A stretch of DNA of 64,000 nucleotides from Tetradesmus obliquus (Eukaryota > Chlorophyta > Chlorophyceae > Sphaeropleales > Scenedesmaceae): contig CP126194.1 in the NCBI GenBank assembly GCA_030272155.1, positions 868,001 to 932,000 on the forward strand, read 5' to 3'. Below, in pieces: positions 1 to 12,288 of the stretch. The position numbers were made by a program, and so were the translations under genes. The notes under the pieces were generated by a model, which did not search any database, was not told where the DNA came from, and saw nothing but the letters and a program-made list of their open reading frames with translations. How positions within the stretch are numbered: the first letter of the stretch is position 1; every line of letters starts with the position of its first letter.

Positions 1-302
1 AGCAAGGAGAGCAGCAGGATGCCGTACAGCCACCAGCCCTGCTGGACTGCTCCGCCTTTCTGCACCACCCCTGCGTACTCTCCGATGCAGCATCGGTTTG
101 CAGGCTGCTGTGCACTAGCAAGGCAGTCGCTGCTGCTGTAGCAACACACCTGGCAGGCCAGCTGCGCCTGCAGTATGCTGCTGCACACTCGCAGCTCACA
201 GAGTGCTTAGAGCTGTGGCTGTATAGGAACTCGGGTATGGTGCGGTCCCTGGACATCAGCTGCACCTGCAGGTGAGGCTGAAGGGTGGAGGGAGGGAGCT
301 GG

Positions 303-346
<44 letters not shown>

Positions 347-435
347 TGCATGCAGACCAGAAGGATGCATGCATGAACATGCATGTGTGCTGCCTGCGCC
401 TGCAATTGAGGTTGAGGAGTGGAGTGCGCGAGTTT

Positions 436-506
<71 letters not shown>

Positions 507-2313
507 TGGGTGCTGCCAGCAGCTGGTGCTCCATGCATCCATAGCATCATGCAGGATGTGGTGCAGCACGGCAGGGTCCTTTTAGAGCCTAACTGGTGCT
601 TTGCTGGTGCTGGCCTTGGTGCTGTTGTTGAACAAGCAGCTGACTCTCCACAAGCAGCGCTTTATGACCTCATAACGTGCCTCAGCGTCCAGTAGCACAG
701 CAGAGGGTGCTATGGCCAGTTCGCGAGTCTGGTGAAGAGCATGACATACTGCTGCCTCATAACACTGGCTGCCTTACAACCTGCCGTGAGCTGCACCAGC
801 TGCTGCGAGGTCACACTTTTAACCATATAGCCCTCTGGGGAATTTATGGCTGCAAACCATTGACTTTTTACACACTTTGCGCCCCCTGCCCTGCAGTGAG
901 CTGCACCAGCTGCTGCAGCTGGCCACCTTGCTGGACGAGCACAGCACCGCAGTCAGCAGCCTCGACCTGAGCTTTGAGCTGTGGCACAACACGCAAGTTG
1001 CTGAACTGCTCAGCAGCCTCATCGCGCAGCACGGCTCCAAGCTAGCAGGGTTAGGTATTGACTTCAGGGCCTGTGCTGCTGACCTGTCGGGCGGCCTGCG
1101 GGCTGGCAGCATTGAGGCAGCAGCAGCAGCAGAGGAGATGCTGGCGGAGGCGCTGCAGCAGGCCGGCGCGGATGCAGCACAAGGTGAGGGGGTGGATCAC
1201 TGGCAGGCAGTGGGGAAGGGGCGTTGCAGCACGATGCAGCAGAAGCAGCGCTCGGCGTAACAGTTGTGCTTTCAGGGGGAGAGGGTGTGGTGTGTTGTGC
1301 AGAGTGTGGTGGTTTGTGTGATGCCACCAACATGCTCTCTGGCTGCCAGCCTACATTCATCCAATCCAATCACAGGTCGTGCATGTGCATCTGATTGTGC
1401 ACACACACAGCAACAAACCCTTCCGTGTTGTGCTGGGTTCACTTCCTGCCACATCAACATCACACTGCTGCTGCTGCTGCCGCCTGCCTGCGTGCCCTGC
1501 AGGCCTGCAGCTGCGCTCATTCAGCAGCACCACACGCAGCGGGGGCCCGCTGCTGCAGCAGCTGCCAGCCGCCAGCCTCAGCAGCCTGCAGCTGCTGGCG
1601 CTGGACATTGCAGAGGATGAGGCAGCAGAGCTACAGCCTGTGGCTGCTGCACTGAGGAGGCTCACAGGTGACTAGGCATCCACATGTTGAAGAGTGCATA
1701 AGAGTAGCTGTTCAAAAACGTCTTTGTGTGGCTCACTGTTGCCTCCCATGCCTGTTTGTGCATGCCAGCCAGGCTGCGAGGCTCCAGCTTGAATGATTGC
1801 AACAGAGGCCTGAGCACACACATGACGCCCACTTCGGTCGAATGTTTACATCTGCTTTACATGCTAAGAACTCCGCAAATTCCTTGTTAACATGGTACGC
1901 TCAACCAAGTAACGTGCACTTAGGCTTACTGCTGCCTGTCTTGCCTTCCTGACTGCAGGGCTGCAGTCGCTGCGCATCACCACCTGCTATGGAGCCGTAG
2001 ACAGCTGCCTGCCAGCCCTTTCAAGCCTGCATCACCTCACCTCTCTGCAGCTGGACTGCCTGCGGCAGCAGCAGCTGCTGCGGCACCTTCCTAGCAGCCT
2101 ACAGCAGCTGGCGCTGAACTACGTCCCATGGGATGATGAGGATGAGGCGTTGGAAATGTCATTTGACATGTTACATTTGTCAGAGCTGTGCAGTTTGAAC
2201 CTGCAGGCAGAGTACCATCACCTCACCATTGCAGCTGGCAGCAGGCTTCCTGCAAGCCTCACAGCACTGACTGCTCCTAACGTTGGCTACAGCAGTGCAG
2301 GCAGTGCGGCAGA

Positions 2314-2347
<34 letters not shown>

Positions 2348-2914
2348 TCGTGTGTGCTGTTAGGCTTGACCAGGCTGCAGCATCTGTCGCTTGAGGAGTG
2401 CAGCTTGACTGCTGATGCTATTGCAGAAGCCAGCAATGCATTGACAGGGCTCACACAGGTGCAGCTGGCATACACTGCTGCAGCCTGCAGTGCATTTGGT
2501 GTGGGGAGTGATGAGCTAGTGGAGGCAGCAGCAGCTTGGGCACTGCTGCCGCTTGTGTCTCTCAGCTTTGGACTGCAGTGCTCCTCAAACCATGGCAAGG
2601 ATGCGTTTTGCTGTGAAGGGTTTGACAGCGCGAGTGCAGTCATGCTGGAGCAGTTGGCTCAGCTGACCAACCTCACTTCTCTTCGTACTTTTGCATTCGC
2701 TGCGCCCGATGAGGAATCAGATTCCTCTGCCGATGGTGATATGCAGTCACAGCTGCCGGCGTATGACGCAGCAGCGCTGGCGGCATGCCTGCGGCAGCTG
2801 CCTCTGCTGCAGAGCTTGCATGTTGTGGGCAGGCTGGTGGGCGGGCAGCAGGCTGTGACAGAGCTGCAGGAGGCTGTGCAGGGCCTGAGCAGCTGCGGCT
2901 TGCCCAAGCAATGA
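1..2914 (+). CDS. F-box-like leucine-rich-repeat protein, 3' part (5' end outside window)
   Basis: Four exons are visible: 1-271, 897-1183, 1503-1667 and 1959-2914 (stop TGA). All three junctions agree in phase, with GTGAG or GTGAC donors and CTGCAG acceptors. The frame is open at the left edge, so the start lies outside. The first residues resemble the middle of an F-box (LLDCSAFLHH, then DAASVCRLLCTSKAVAAAVA). The rest consists of irregular LRRs such as SLDLSFEL, LQLLALDI, LQSLRIT, LTSLQLDCL, LCSLNLQAE and LQHLSLEE. A (CAG)n run in exon 4 encodes poly-Ser near 2317-2348. By family, such proteins recruit substrates to SCF ubiquitin ligases or act as LRR scaffolds. The F-box call is tentative because only part is present; the LRR call is firm. 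Confidence 0.75.
438..503 (+). repeat. (CAG)22 microsatellite in intron 1 of the LRR gene
   Basis: An uninterrupted CAG run. A second, shorter CAG run lies at 304-345 in the same intron. The orientation is unusual for this window: most intronic runs read CTG on the sense strand and sit next to an acceptor, whereas these read CAG and lie nearer the donor. Confidence 0.95.
781..812 (+). repeat. Acceptor-edge echo of LRR exon 2
   Basis: The bases at 786-807 repeat the start of exon 2 at 897 (tgagctgcaccagctgctgc), about 110 bp upstream inside the intron. The preceding CAG acceptor has become CCG, so this copy could not be spliced in the same way. Confidence 0.6.
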
Positions 2915-2993
2915 ATGTGAGACAGATGGTGCTTGGACCGATTATTGACCACCAGACCTCTAGTGTTTCAAACCCCAAGTTGGGGTCCAGTGA

Positions 2994-2998
2994 TGTAA
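2994..2998 (+). terminator. TGTAA polyadenylation-type motif of the LRR gene
   Basis: TGTAA lies 80 nt after the stop codon. TGTAA is the usual poly(A) signal of chlorophycean algae (established knowledge); its use here is inferred from position. Confidence 0.5.
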
Positions 2999-4914
2999 CA
3001 TTTGGACACGTCTCATGCCGATTCCTTACAGATTATCATGCGGTGTGCTGCTATCAGTTGACCTCAAGCAACGCGCACCAGTGTTGGGCTACGCCATGTG
3101 GTTCTGGCTGACTAGCAAACCAACATCTGCAGCCAAATGCACAGCCGGTGGCATGGGGCAGTGTAGGCGGGAACCTCAACAACTCAACCAACCAGCCCTG
3201 CTGTTATGCAGAGCGCCGTCTTTCCACACGGAAAACGGCATATCTTGCACCTGGAGCTGTTGAATATGTTTAAAACAGCACGGGGCAAGCAAAGGCAGTT
3301 TAGCCGCGCCGGCAGAACTGCACCGCAGAAATTACAAAGCTTTGTTTGAAATCAACATGCATACTGGGCGCATACCTCAAAGCAGCAATTGCAAGGCAAT
3401 CATGTGTAATGTGTAGACACATAACACCAAACAAACCTCACCCTTTAAAACACGGCGATCATATGCAGGTCATCCAACCAGAACTGCACGTCGCCATGCC
3501 ATGGCTCTGAGAACTGCTGCAACTGCAACATGATGCTTCTCAACCGTGCTGCTACAGCCTACGCCTTGCTAGCACAGGCTGCTGCTAACAGCAGCTGTCA
3601 AATCCACCTATGCAGAGACCTCTGCCTTTGTGGAGTTATAAAAAGTTCAAGCCATCTCTGTGGCTTTCCTACTAGGTGCAAGCAAACTACTCCGACTACA
3701 ACGAAAGCTGCAGCGTCAGCTGCACAAGCAGCACGTAGTTGTGACACACCATCAGTGACTGTTGAAACATAAGCCACCAAGCACTTCATGGAACTCAGCA
3801 CAGATGCCATGTGCCAGAATAGAAGCGCTGCCCACCAAACAGGATCCTTGAAACCACAAGATCAAACAGCAGGCCCGCGGCTGACAGCCTTGCCAGTGGA
3901 ACAGAAGGCAAGGCAACTGACTGCCCAATGAGCCTGTCATTGGCTCCCCAACGGGCGAGGTCACTCTTGTGACTCATGCAGTCCAGCCTACATATGAACA
4001 GGTGTAATTCGTGTTCTGGATGTTGACTCGGCACCATGTGTCTCCCAAGAAACTGAGCAGTGATGCACTGCTGTTTTTCACAGCAACAGGCAGCATGCGT
4101 CTACCAGTCCATAGTCCTGAAAAACGCAGCGCCAACTGTGGCACTTCATCCCTTGGCCTTATGTGACGGCCCAACACACAGGGCACCACCAATATTCCTG
4201 CGTGAATGCAAGATACGGCGATCACTGTGCAGCTGCACCACCCAAACTCCAGCTCACAAGTACTCAGTCAAAGTGCACACTGCAGTCAATTCTGCTACCT
4301 GCGCTCACACAGCAGGATGGCAATCTGCAGAGTATGAAGACTCTTGCTGGCTGCCCTTGAGCAGCAGCAGCTTTGCCAATCATGTGGTAAGTAGAAGCAG
4401 CAGCATATGCTTGCTCCGAGAACTGCCCACACCACCGGAGTATGGATCATTTGTGCACATGTCAATTCAATGCTCGCTGCGCATGCAGGAAGTATGTATG
4501 ATGCTCATGCAGGGAGACAGTCTCATGCAGTCTTCAATTGACATGTATACTGCACAGTGCAGACAAGCACTGCATGCAGCAGTGCAAACAGCTTCCAAAG
4601 GTTTCATACTGAACTCGTTGCTCGATGCACACGGTGTTCAGTGAGGATGGCACGGCATAGCCGCAAGGGCAGCCGCCCGCCACAGCAGTGGTGCTGCACA
4701 TGCAGCAGCGCAGCAGTGGTGCTGCGTGAACACGGCGCAGTATGGTTGGTTCTAGTAGTGCTGTGCAGTGACAGCAGTGCAGTGCTGCCAGTGCAGTTCA
4801 TGCCAAGTGTGGCAGGGGCTAGCTAAATCCTCGACTGCAGAACAGGTTGCTGCATAAAGCCTATTTCCAAGGGGACTGCAGCCTTGTTGTCTGCAGCTAA
4901 TGGCCCTGGAAAGG
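2999..4914. other. Intergenic region, no supported gene
   Basis: Convergent spacer between the LRR gene (+) and the LamG gene (-). Open frames of up to 194 codons exist, but none shows a domain, a splice-consistent structure or a convincing start. A short direct repeat (agcagtggtgctgc) is present at 4685-4725. Confidence 0.5.
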
Positions 4915-4997
4915 TCACCAGCGCAGCAGGCGGCGCCAGGGGCTGTTGCTCCTTCCAGTTTCACACTTGGTGCCATAGTAGCCCTACGCAAGGGGGC

Positions 4998-5032
<35 letters not shown>

Positions 5033-7835
5033 TGTATCATATGACTTGATCTGACGTGCCACAGCAAGCACACTCAGTCAAGGCTTGACTGAAGGACACC
5101 AGCGTCTACCTGCCTGGCTATAGGTAGCCAAGCACGCACTGTCACTTCAGACCAGCAAATCAACATCTTCAACTATACCTGCGCTCACCTTGCTGCAGGC
5201 GCACGCGGCAGCGCAGCCGTTAGCAGGGTCCTTGAAGCAGCCTCCATGCGGCCCGCAGTCAGCCGCAGGTGTACCATATGACATGAAGCCAGCATGCCAC
5301 TGGCAGTAGATACGATCAAAGTACCAGTTAAAAGCCCGCCTAGGTAGCAAAGCAGGCACCGTCACTTACGCCCACAAGCCAGACAAAAAATAGCAGCTGC
5401 GGCTCACCTCGCTGCAGGCGCATGCGGCTGCGCAGTTGTTAGCAGGGTCCTCAAAGCAGCCTCCATGCAGCCCACAGTCAGCCGCAGGTGTGCCATATGA
5501 CATGAAGCCAATACTTCACAGCAAGCACGCTCACCCAAAGTACACAAAGTAGCACATACCTGCTTAGGGCGCAAAGCACCCGCTTTAACCCAAAGCCACC
5601 GTATCATCCTTCAAATCAGCATGCTGCGCTCACCTCGCTGCACGCGCACGCGGCTGCGCAGCCGCTAGTCGGATCTTCAAAGCAGCCTCCATGCGGCCCA
5701 CAATCATAGCCGTAACACGGCCCTGGGTAAGCTGCCTTCAGTGCATCAATCTCTTCCTGCAGCTGTGCTGTGGTGAGTGCTTCATCCCACCACTTCATTT
5801 CCCTCAAATCAATGTTGGCCAGCTCTGCTGAGTCAGCACCACCCCATGTGGATTTCCGATGTAACTGTACTGAGTGGTGTAATCGGCAGGGCTGGTGCGG
5901 ATCTGCGTGGTGTCCCAGCCGCCTTGGTCATTGATGCGGTTGATCACTGTGGTGTAACTTGTCAGTGCCGTGGCGCTTGTGGTCAGCGCAATTATGTGCC
6001 AGGTGCCGTTAATACCCAACAGGTTCATGCCAGATTGGGTGTGTGCATTCCATTGCCATCCGTAGGTGGCAAGGTACTGCCGCTCAATGCTGCCTGTGCG
6101 CATGAACGACATGGCATGTATCTCATATTGTGTAGCAACCCCGATGATCTCGTTGAAGTCGAACAGCCGCTCCCGTCTCCGATGCGGTCCTCGGAATTTG
6201 ACATAGCCGACAAACGCAAAACCCGGGTTGGCTGCACTCGCGCCATGCCAGTCAACTGAGCCAAGGCTGAAATAGCCGGCGTTGTCACCGCCATCACCGG
6301 CACCCAGTGATACCCAAGGAGCTCCACATACCGTCTTGCGCAGCACAGGAATACCAGTGTCACCTGCTGTTGCCTGTGGCACTTTGTCTGCTGCGCTGCC
6401 AATGTTTGGCCACTGTGCCACGCTGTCGCCTGCCAGGACTCCTCGGGCAGACAGTGTGGACACGCTGAGGTGAATGTAGGGTTTTGGGTTGTTCCCTGCA
6501 AATGAAGCAGGCAGGTTTCAGCAAGACACGGCATTGTGAGTCAAACAAACAGTTGGGGCATTGTCCTGGTAAGTGGGTGGGCAAGGCTCAGAGAGTGATT
6601 ACACGCCGAGGTGGATGTACGGCTTGGGCCGGTCTCCTATAGAAGCAGGCAGGCAGGGTTCAGCAAGATACGGCTTTGTGAGTCAAATGCACAGTTGGGG
6701 CATTGTCCTGCCGAGTGGGTGGGCAAGGCTCAGAGAGTGATGACACGCTGAGGTGGATGTACGGCTTGGGCAGTTCCCTGCAAAGCAGGCAGGCAGGGTT
6801 CAGCAAGATTGTGAGTCAAGCACACAGCTGGGGCATTGTCCTGGTAAGTGGGTGGGCAAGGCTCAGAGAGTGATTACACGCCGAGGTGGATGTACGGCTT
6901 GGGCCGGTCTCCTATAGAAGCAGGCAGGCAGGGTTCAGCAAGATACGGCTTTGTGAGTCAAATGCACAGTTGGGGCAGTGTCCTGCCGAGTGGGTAGGCA
7001 AGGCTCAGAGAGTGATGACACGCTGAGGTGGATGTACGGCTTGGGTAGTTCCCTGCAAAGCAGGCAGGCAGGGTTCAGCAAGATTGTGAGTCAAGCACAC
7101 AGCTGGGGCATTGTCCTGCAAAGTGGGTGGGCAAGCTGCAGAGAGTGATGACAAGCTGAGGTGGATGTACGGCTTGTGCTGGTCCCTGCAAATGAGGCAG
7201 GTAGGGTTCAGCAAGATACGGCATTGTGAGTCAAACAAACAGTTGGGGCAGTGTCCTGAGAATTGGGTGGGCAAGGCTCAGAGAGTGATGACACTGCGAG
7301 GTGGATGAACGGCTTGGGCCAGTTGCCTGCAGAGTAGCAAGGCAGCGGCAGCAATATGAAACTGAACATGAGCACACAGTCAGCTCCACAACCGTGTAGT
7401 CTGCAGGCAGAGCCGGCGCACCAGCTGAAACACGCACGCAGCCCGTCGCCAGTACATACATTCACAACTTCAAGTTAATTAGTGGTGAACGGCTGTAGCA
7501 TTTCACAGCGGCCAAGCAACGCCAGGCACAATGCAACAGTTCAGAATTTGTGGGAAATGTGAACATTCTTGGTCTGGATGTCCACTGCACTTGCAACACC
7601 ACCATGCACACACCATTGTCAGGACTGGGGCTGGGGCTGGGTTGTGGGCTGGGGCTGGGTTGCGGGCTGGGGCTGGGGCTGGGGCTGGGGCTGGGGCTGG
7701 GGCTGGGGCTGGGGCTGTTGCTAGGGTTGGGGCTGGGGCTGGGACTGGGGCTTTGCGTTGCTGGAGGTGCAGGTGAAGGTGAGGGTGATGGCTTCATGGA
7801 GGGAGAGGAAGAGGGAGAGGGCCTGCAGGAGGCGT

Positions 7836-7883
<48 letters not shown>

Positions 7884-9202
7884 TGGTTGCTTGAATGATG
7901 TTGCTTTGCAGCAACGTGCAAGAAGCTCATGATACAATGCAGTTGGTGTGCTGCTCGGCCGGCTTCGACGTCAAATATGTGTATGCTATTTCGCAGGTGT
8001 GCATGTAACCAGCGGCTCCAGGCAGGCTGTGCTAATGAACCAAACCAGGCTGGCAGCTCACGAGGGTGTTGGGCTTGGGCTGGGGTCAGGGCTTGAGCCA
8101 GGGTTTGGGCTTGAAAAGCTCACTGGCAGCAGCAACAGCAAGGGCGCAGCAAGTAGCAGCAGCAACAGAGCAGCTGCTCAGCCTGCCCTTTGTTACGCAC
8201 TTGCAGCTGCATGCACCTGGTGAATGCTAGGCTGGTCACTACTGCAACGCGCAAGCTGCAAGAACTGTTGACACAAACAAAACATTTTTTAAGGCAGCAA
8301 TGATGAGCATTGATTGCCTCATCGCAGCCGCGCAACCTTTGATACATTACAGCAGGTAACATAACGTATCGTAACACAACCTGCAGCAGCGCATGCTGCA
8401 ACGCAGCGCACACCCCGTACAGGCCACACACCAATGCACCTGCCTGGCAGGCGGCCTTGCTGATAGAGCCTGCAGGCGCCTCCGTTCCTTCTTCGCATGT
8501 TCTGCATTGCAGGTTCTTGTTGTTGCTGGCGGCCCAGCCAGCAGCCCAGCTGTTCTTGCCACATTGCAGGCACTTTGCCCCGGCACGGCCAGGCTTGCAG
8601 CCTGCAGTGGTGGCGCAGACGACGCATGATAATCAGCTAAGTTGCAAGTGACCTCGATGGCATTTGATATGTATCTGTGAAACAACTCTCAGAGAAATCT
8701 TCATCTTGAAATGCACATGAGCCTCTGTGTGTGCTGGCACGCAGTAATTTAGGTCATCAACTGCCTGGTTTTGTACTATTAGCAGTCCAAACAGGTCGAT
8801 GCTACACACGTCAAGGATGCACGGCTAGCATCAGCTATGCTGCTGCAGTTGTAACCGCAACGGCGCGACTGGCAGTGTGATAACTTTTGCAATGGCTGCA
8901 GCAGCTTGATTGAAATGTGATGCAGCAGCAACCGTAATGGCTCCCTTTGTGCAGCAGATAGCACCACCTACTCACGTGCGCAGCGGCTCCTGTTGCCGGG
9001 CGTGCTGGCGCCAGCCGTCCTGAACCCCTCAGCGCAGGGCAGGCACTCAGGGTTGTCAGACAGCAGCACCACAGATGGCTGGAAGGTGTCTGCGGGGCAG
9101 GGCCTGCAAGATTGCACCACTAGGTTTCCCTGGGTGATGTTGACAAGCTCAGTGCCGCGTGGGCAGGCTGATGGCAGCAGCAGCAGCAGCAGCAGCAGCA
9201 GG

Positions 9203-9235
<33 letters not shown>

Positions 9236-9937
9236 GAGCAGCCAGTGGAGGTCATGGCTGAGGTGTGGTACGCGAATGGCTATTGGTTTGAATGCACTAG
9301 GAGTCGTGCGGCATGGCTTTATGCAGTTTGTTGCAGTGTGGCAATGCATGCATGCAGCCTTCCTGCGGCAATTGTTTGGCATAGCGGACAGGTAGATACC
9401 TCAAAGTCAACGCACTGAGCACAGCCAATTGATCATGTCATCAGCATTGCTGATGCATATGCCGCTGATGTTTCAGGCTGAAACTAGGGTTCACTGCCAG
9501 TTGCAAGCAGGCCATGACCAGAGCCACGCACCAGTGCAGCCGCGTGCAGCCTTCCCTGTTGTTGTCGTGCCGCGCATGCAGGCTGTGCACTTGATGCTCC
9601 CCAGGCTGGGAGCATACGTGCCGACGTCGCATGCGACGCATGTTGCTACATTGCTTGTGTCGTTGAGTGCATATCCTGGCTTGCAGCAGATGCATGGCCT
9701 GTCTTCCTTCGGGGTGTCTTTGCTGATCTCACTGCATACATAGCAGCCAGTGCCGCATGCCCTGGTGGTGCCAGCACCTGGGGTGGACATACACTCAGCT
9801 TGCTCTGCTGATTTGACATGGCTGAAGGTCTGCACAGCATCAGCAGCTGCAGCGTAGCTCTGCTGCTGCACCAATAGCAGCAGCAGGCACAGGCACAGCA
9901 GGCCTGCAGCTGCAGGTGAACGTTTGCTGCTCCTCAT
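4915..9937 (-). CDS. Secreted Cys-rich / Ser-Pro-rich / LamG-like / EGF-like protein (one frameshift)
   Basis: Seven exons fit in phase: 9532-9937, 8976-9167, 8440-8601, 8062-8122, 7614-7822, 5634-6495 and 4915-4983. The ATG at 9937 opens a signal peptide (hydrophobic [11 protein letters not shown]). Next come Cys-rich modules of the ephrin-receptor-like type ([38 protein letters not shown]). Then follow a (Ser-Pro)n hinge typical of algal wall glycoproteins and a LamG/jelly-roll domain with its strand-rich start ([22 protein letters not shown]). An EGF-like module ([16 protein letters not shown]) is completed by the last exon (GYYGTKC). The frame slips by one base at 5838-5846 within the LamG domain: one G missing from a G4 run would restore about 653 residues. 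This is either an assembly homopolymer error or a real lesion. Role inferred: cell wall or extracellular matrix. Confidence 0.7.
5000..5028 (-). repeat. (CTG)n tract before the last LamG-gene acceptor
   Basis: CAG run on the plus strand, reading as CTG in gene sense, 17 bases before exon 7. This is the common arrangement in this window, where CTG runs replace a normal pyrimidine tract. Confidence 0.8.
5188..5513 (-). repeat. Two donor-edge echoes of the EGF-like exon (exon 6)
   Basis: Two copies, at about 5188-5290 and 5405-5513, repeat the end of exon 6 including its donor. Each encodes an EGF-like half-module ([16 protein letters not shown] and [16 protein letters not shown]) followed by CAAACACSK or CAAACACSE and GTGAG. 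Neither has a clear phase-matched acceptor, so I treat them as echoes; alternative exons cannot be excluded. Confidence 0.75.
6505..7345 (-). repeat. Six acceptor-edge echoes of the LamG exon
   Basis: Tandem copies of the end of intron 5 plus the first ~14 codons of exon 6. Anchored on gtgagtcaa, copies lie at 6535, 6678, 6811, 6953, 7086 and 7226 (period 133-143 bp). Two neighbouring units form a ~275-bp dimer that is itself repeated. Copies encode variants such as [16 protein letters not shown] and [15 protein letters not shown]. Some contain a stop (GTG TAA) and some are one base short between acceptor and KPYIHLS, so only the copy at 6495 keeps phase and leads into the domain. Confidence 0.9.
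7622..7757 (-). repeat. Hexanucleotide repeat encoding (Ser-Pro)n
   Basis: Tandem GGGGCT on the plus strand reads AGCCCC (Ser-Pro) in the LamG gene. It is a wall-protein hinge whose prolines are probable hydroxylation sites (family knowledge). Confidence 0.9.
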
Positions 9938-10319
9938 GTGACGTGCTTAGCGTGTCTTGTTGGCCGATCGTCTGCACAAAGAAAAAACATGCATTATTCA
10001 GGGCTGATGCATTGAGCGAGGCGGCCACCATCATGTCAGGCATGGCTGAACTGTGAGGGCTTATGTCAGATGCCTGCAAGGCATCATGCCGCTGATTACG
10101 CGACACACAAGATCTTGAAGGTTGCTGCTTGCTGCTGCATTTTGCTACGACTCAGAGACTCTTGTTACTGCTCTTCACGTCAGCAAAGCATCGAGCTAGC
10201 CGTAGGCACGGTGTGCTGGTGCTGCCCTCGTTCATCAGCTGCTGCTCTCCAGCGACCTCCGAAACCGTTAGGCTCACCTCTGTGCGTACCCTTAGGTAGA
10301 TGGTGTTATCCAGATAGTG

Positions 10320-10580
10320 ATGAGTGATGTGACAGCTGCAGCGCCAGCTGTGAACAAGCGTATGAAGCTAACGGGAATGGCCCGGGTGCCGGAATACTAC
10401 AGGGCAAAGTGTGAATTCGGGGATGAGATACTTGTCAAGCGGAACAAGTGGCTAAAACGTTTTTGGTCGACTATGTGGTGCTACCAACCATCTGAGCATG
10501 TAGCAGAGGTTTGGTTGCGTGACAGTGACATGATGAGCACGAACATGAGCGGGAGTTTCCTCTGCTCGTTCAACAAATAA
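10320..10580 (+). CDS. Unknown small ORF, 86 residues
   Basis: Single open frame from ATG 10320 to TAA 10580. It is Lys/Arg/Trp-rich (KRNKWLKRFWSTMWCYQP), unlike the Ala/Gln/Ser bias of neighbouring genes. No domain recognised. It lies 380 bp from the divergent LamG gene start. It could be a genuine small gene, an exon or a decayed mobile-element fragment. Confidence 0.25.
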   Translation: MSDVTAAAPAVNKRMKLTGMARVPEYYRAKCEFGDEILVKRNKWLKRFWSTMWCYQPSEHVAEVWLRDSDMMSTNMSGSFLCSFNK

Positions 10581-10614
10581 CAGTTTTCATCGCAAAATAA
10601 AATTCTTGATCTGG

Positions 10615-11070
10615 ATGAACGCGAGCACCGCTGCGCCAGTCACGATGTTCAACACGATCTTCAGCAGGTGAGTCTGCTTGCAAGCAATTGCGGTTGTCAT
10701 ATTCAGCCTCGCGCTTTGTGATAGGTTGCCCATGCCAACTGCAGCGAAGGACAGCTGTGCCCGTCCTGCTGTGGCTGAAATGCCGTGAGCTGCAGGTGTG
10801 GCATGCCAGCGGACCGTTGCAGCTCTGCATCAGTCTGCCTTACTGCAGATATGCTGGCAGCTACTTGCTTCACATCACATTGCCTTTTGCGACAAGGAAA
10901 GTGAACTTTGCTGGTCTCAACGTGGCAGCAAAGCATTGGTCGGGGCGTGCATGCTATGTAGTGTGCATTGGCAACTTTCTTTTAATGTGCACCACGGCTG
11001 CTTGCAGGTCCAACCGTTCAGCAGTGCTGGCAGCACTGCTGCCAGTGGCAGCTGCGTCCAGCACAATTGA
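10615..11070 (+). CDS. Candidate three-exon small gene, 55 residues
   Basis: A phase-consistent model joins 10615-10667 (ATG, donor CAGGTGAGT), 10849-10900 (acceptor TACTGCAG) and 11008-11070 (acceptor GCTTGCAG, stop TGA). The product would be short, with a mildly hydrophobic middle (YAGSYLLHITLPF). No family recognised. Several other acceptors could be used, so this is only a candidate. Confidence 0.2.
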
Positions 11071-12288
11071 CCTCTTGCGGCTCATCATGAACAGTCGTGT
11101 GTCTGTGATTGCATGGCTTGCACACAATTGATTGGCTGTCAAGACACAATGCGTAGACAATCAGCAACACCTGCAAAAAAAAATGCAGCTGACAGACGAT
11201 GAAGCTGCTGCCATCATCCATGTGCACTGCTGGCAAGTCGAGGCAACAAGAACAAATATGCAAACACGCAGGCTGATGTGTGCAGAGTGTGGACCTGGTG
11301 GTGAATGTGACTGCATTGGAACAGCAGCAAGGCAGCAGGGTGTGGTTGCACAGCAAACATGCTGACAGTGCACCCTGCAAGCTGTCTCTGCTTCCACAAG
11401 CACAACAGTTGGTTCACAACAGTTGAAACACGACAAACAACAATTGAAACACGACGAACAATTCATTGGTATAGGAGCCGAGGCCTAACTAGTAGGTACC
11501 TCAGCCTGCCAAATATTCAAACGTGGAAAACACCGTAGTGCCTTCCCATCCGCGCCGCAGGCTTAGTGCAATGCGAGCAGTCGCGAATGGGCGGGGGGCC
11601 TACGTGATCACCCCCACACCCCGTTCAGGTAAGTATGAAGAGGCAAGGCCGCTCCGCGGGGTGTGGCTACCTCGTCGTGCGAAACTCAACAGGCGGAACA
11701 GCCCGCCACCAGTAACATGCGCCACGTCAGCATTGCAGGACGGCACATGTTGCAGCTGCTACTTGCAAACACGTATCCTTGAGCCATAAATAATGAAATT
11801 GAAAGGCTAAGTTGATGGTGGACGACCTGAACACCTGCCAAATGCCGCTGTGAGGCAGGTTGTGAGCACAAAAAGCTACTAGCTTTGCAGGTAGTACCTG
11901 CTGCTGCCCTGCAGCTGCATATTGTGACAGGATGCTTACAGTGATGCATGTTTCGACGCCTCGATTGCTTCATACCTTTGCATTGATTCGAGTTCATGCA
12001 GGGTATTAACCGTTCAGGTGGGCATGGCATTCGGCAGTGAAGCATGGTATGTCAGACCGTAATTGGGGTTTTGAGTTAGCCAAGCAAGGCACGCATGCGG
12101 GCAATCAGGCGGGCAATCAGGCAGGCAAACATGCTATATGTGGAGCAGTTCTGATATGCTTTGTTTCAGCTTGCAAGGGACAACCAGCTTCTTCTGGTCG
12201 TGTTTGAGCTGTGATCATCACTGCAGTTATTGGCTGATGATCATCGCGCGCCTAAAATACGCTGAACTTCAAAATAAAATCCCTCATT
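11071..12288. other. Intergenic region upstream of the methyltransferase gene
   Basis: No supported coding exon. An open stretch at 11523-11630 ends in a good donor (cagGTAAGTA) but no partner exon was found; it may be a non-coding first exon. Short repeats (ggcgggcaatcaggc) occur at 12100-12125. Confidence 0.4.

Noticed and set aside
4060-4644. 194-codon open frame on the plus strand
   Set aside because: No recognisable features or splice context.
8968-9255. Apparent separate gene with a poly-Leu signal peptide on the minus strand
   Set aside because: The poly-Leu part is a (CTG)n tract ahead of an acceptor at 9167. The remaining sequence fits in phase as exon 2 of the LamG gene.
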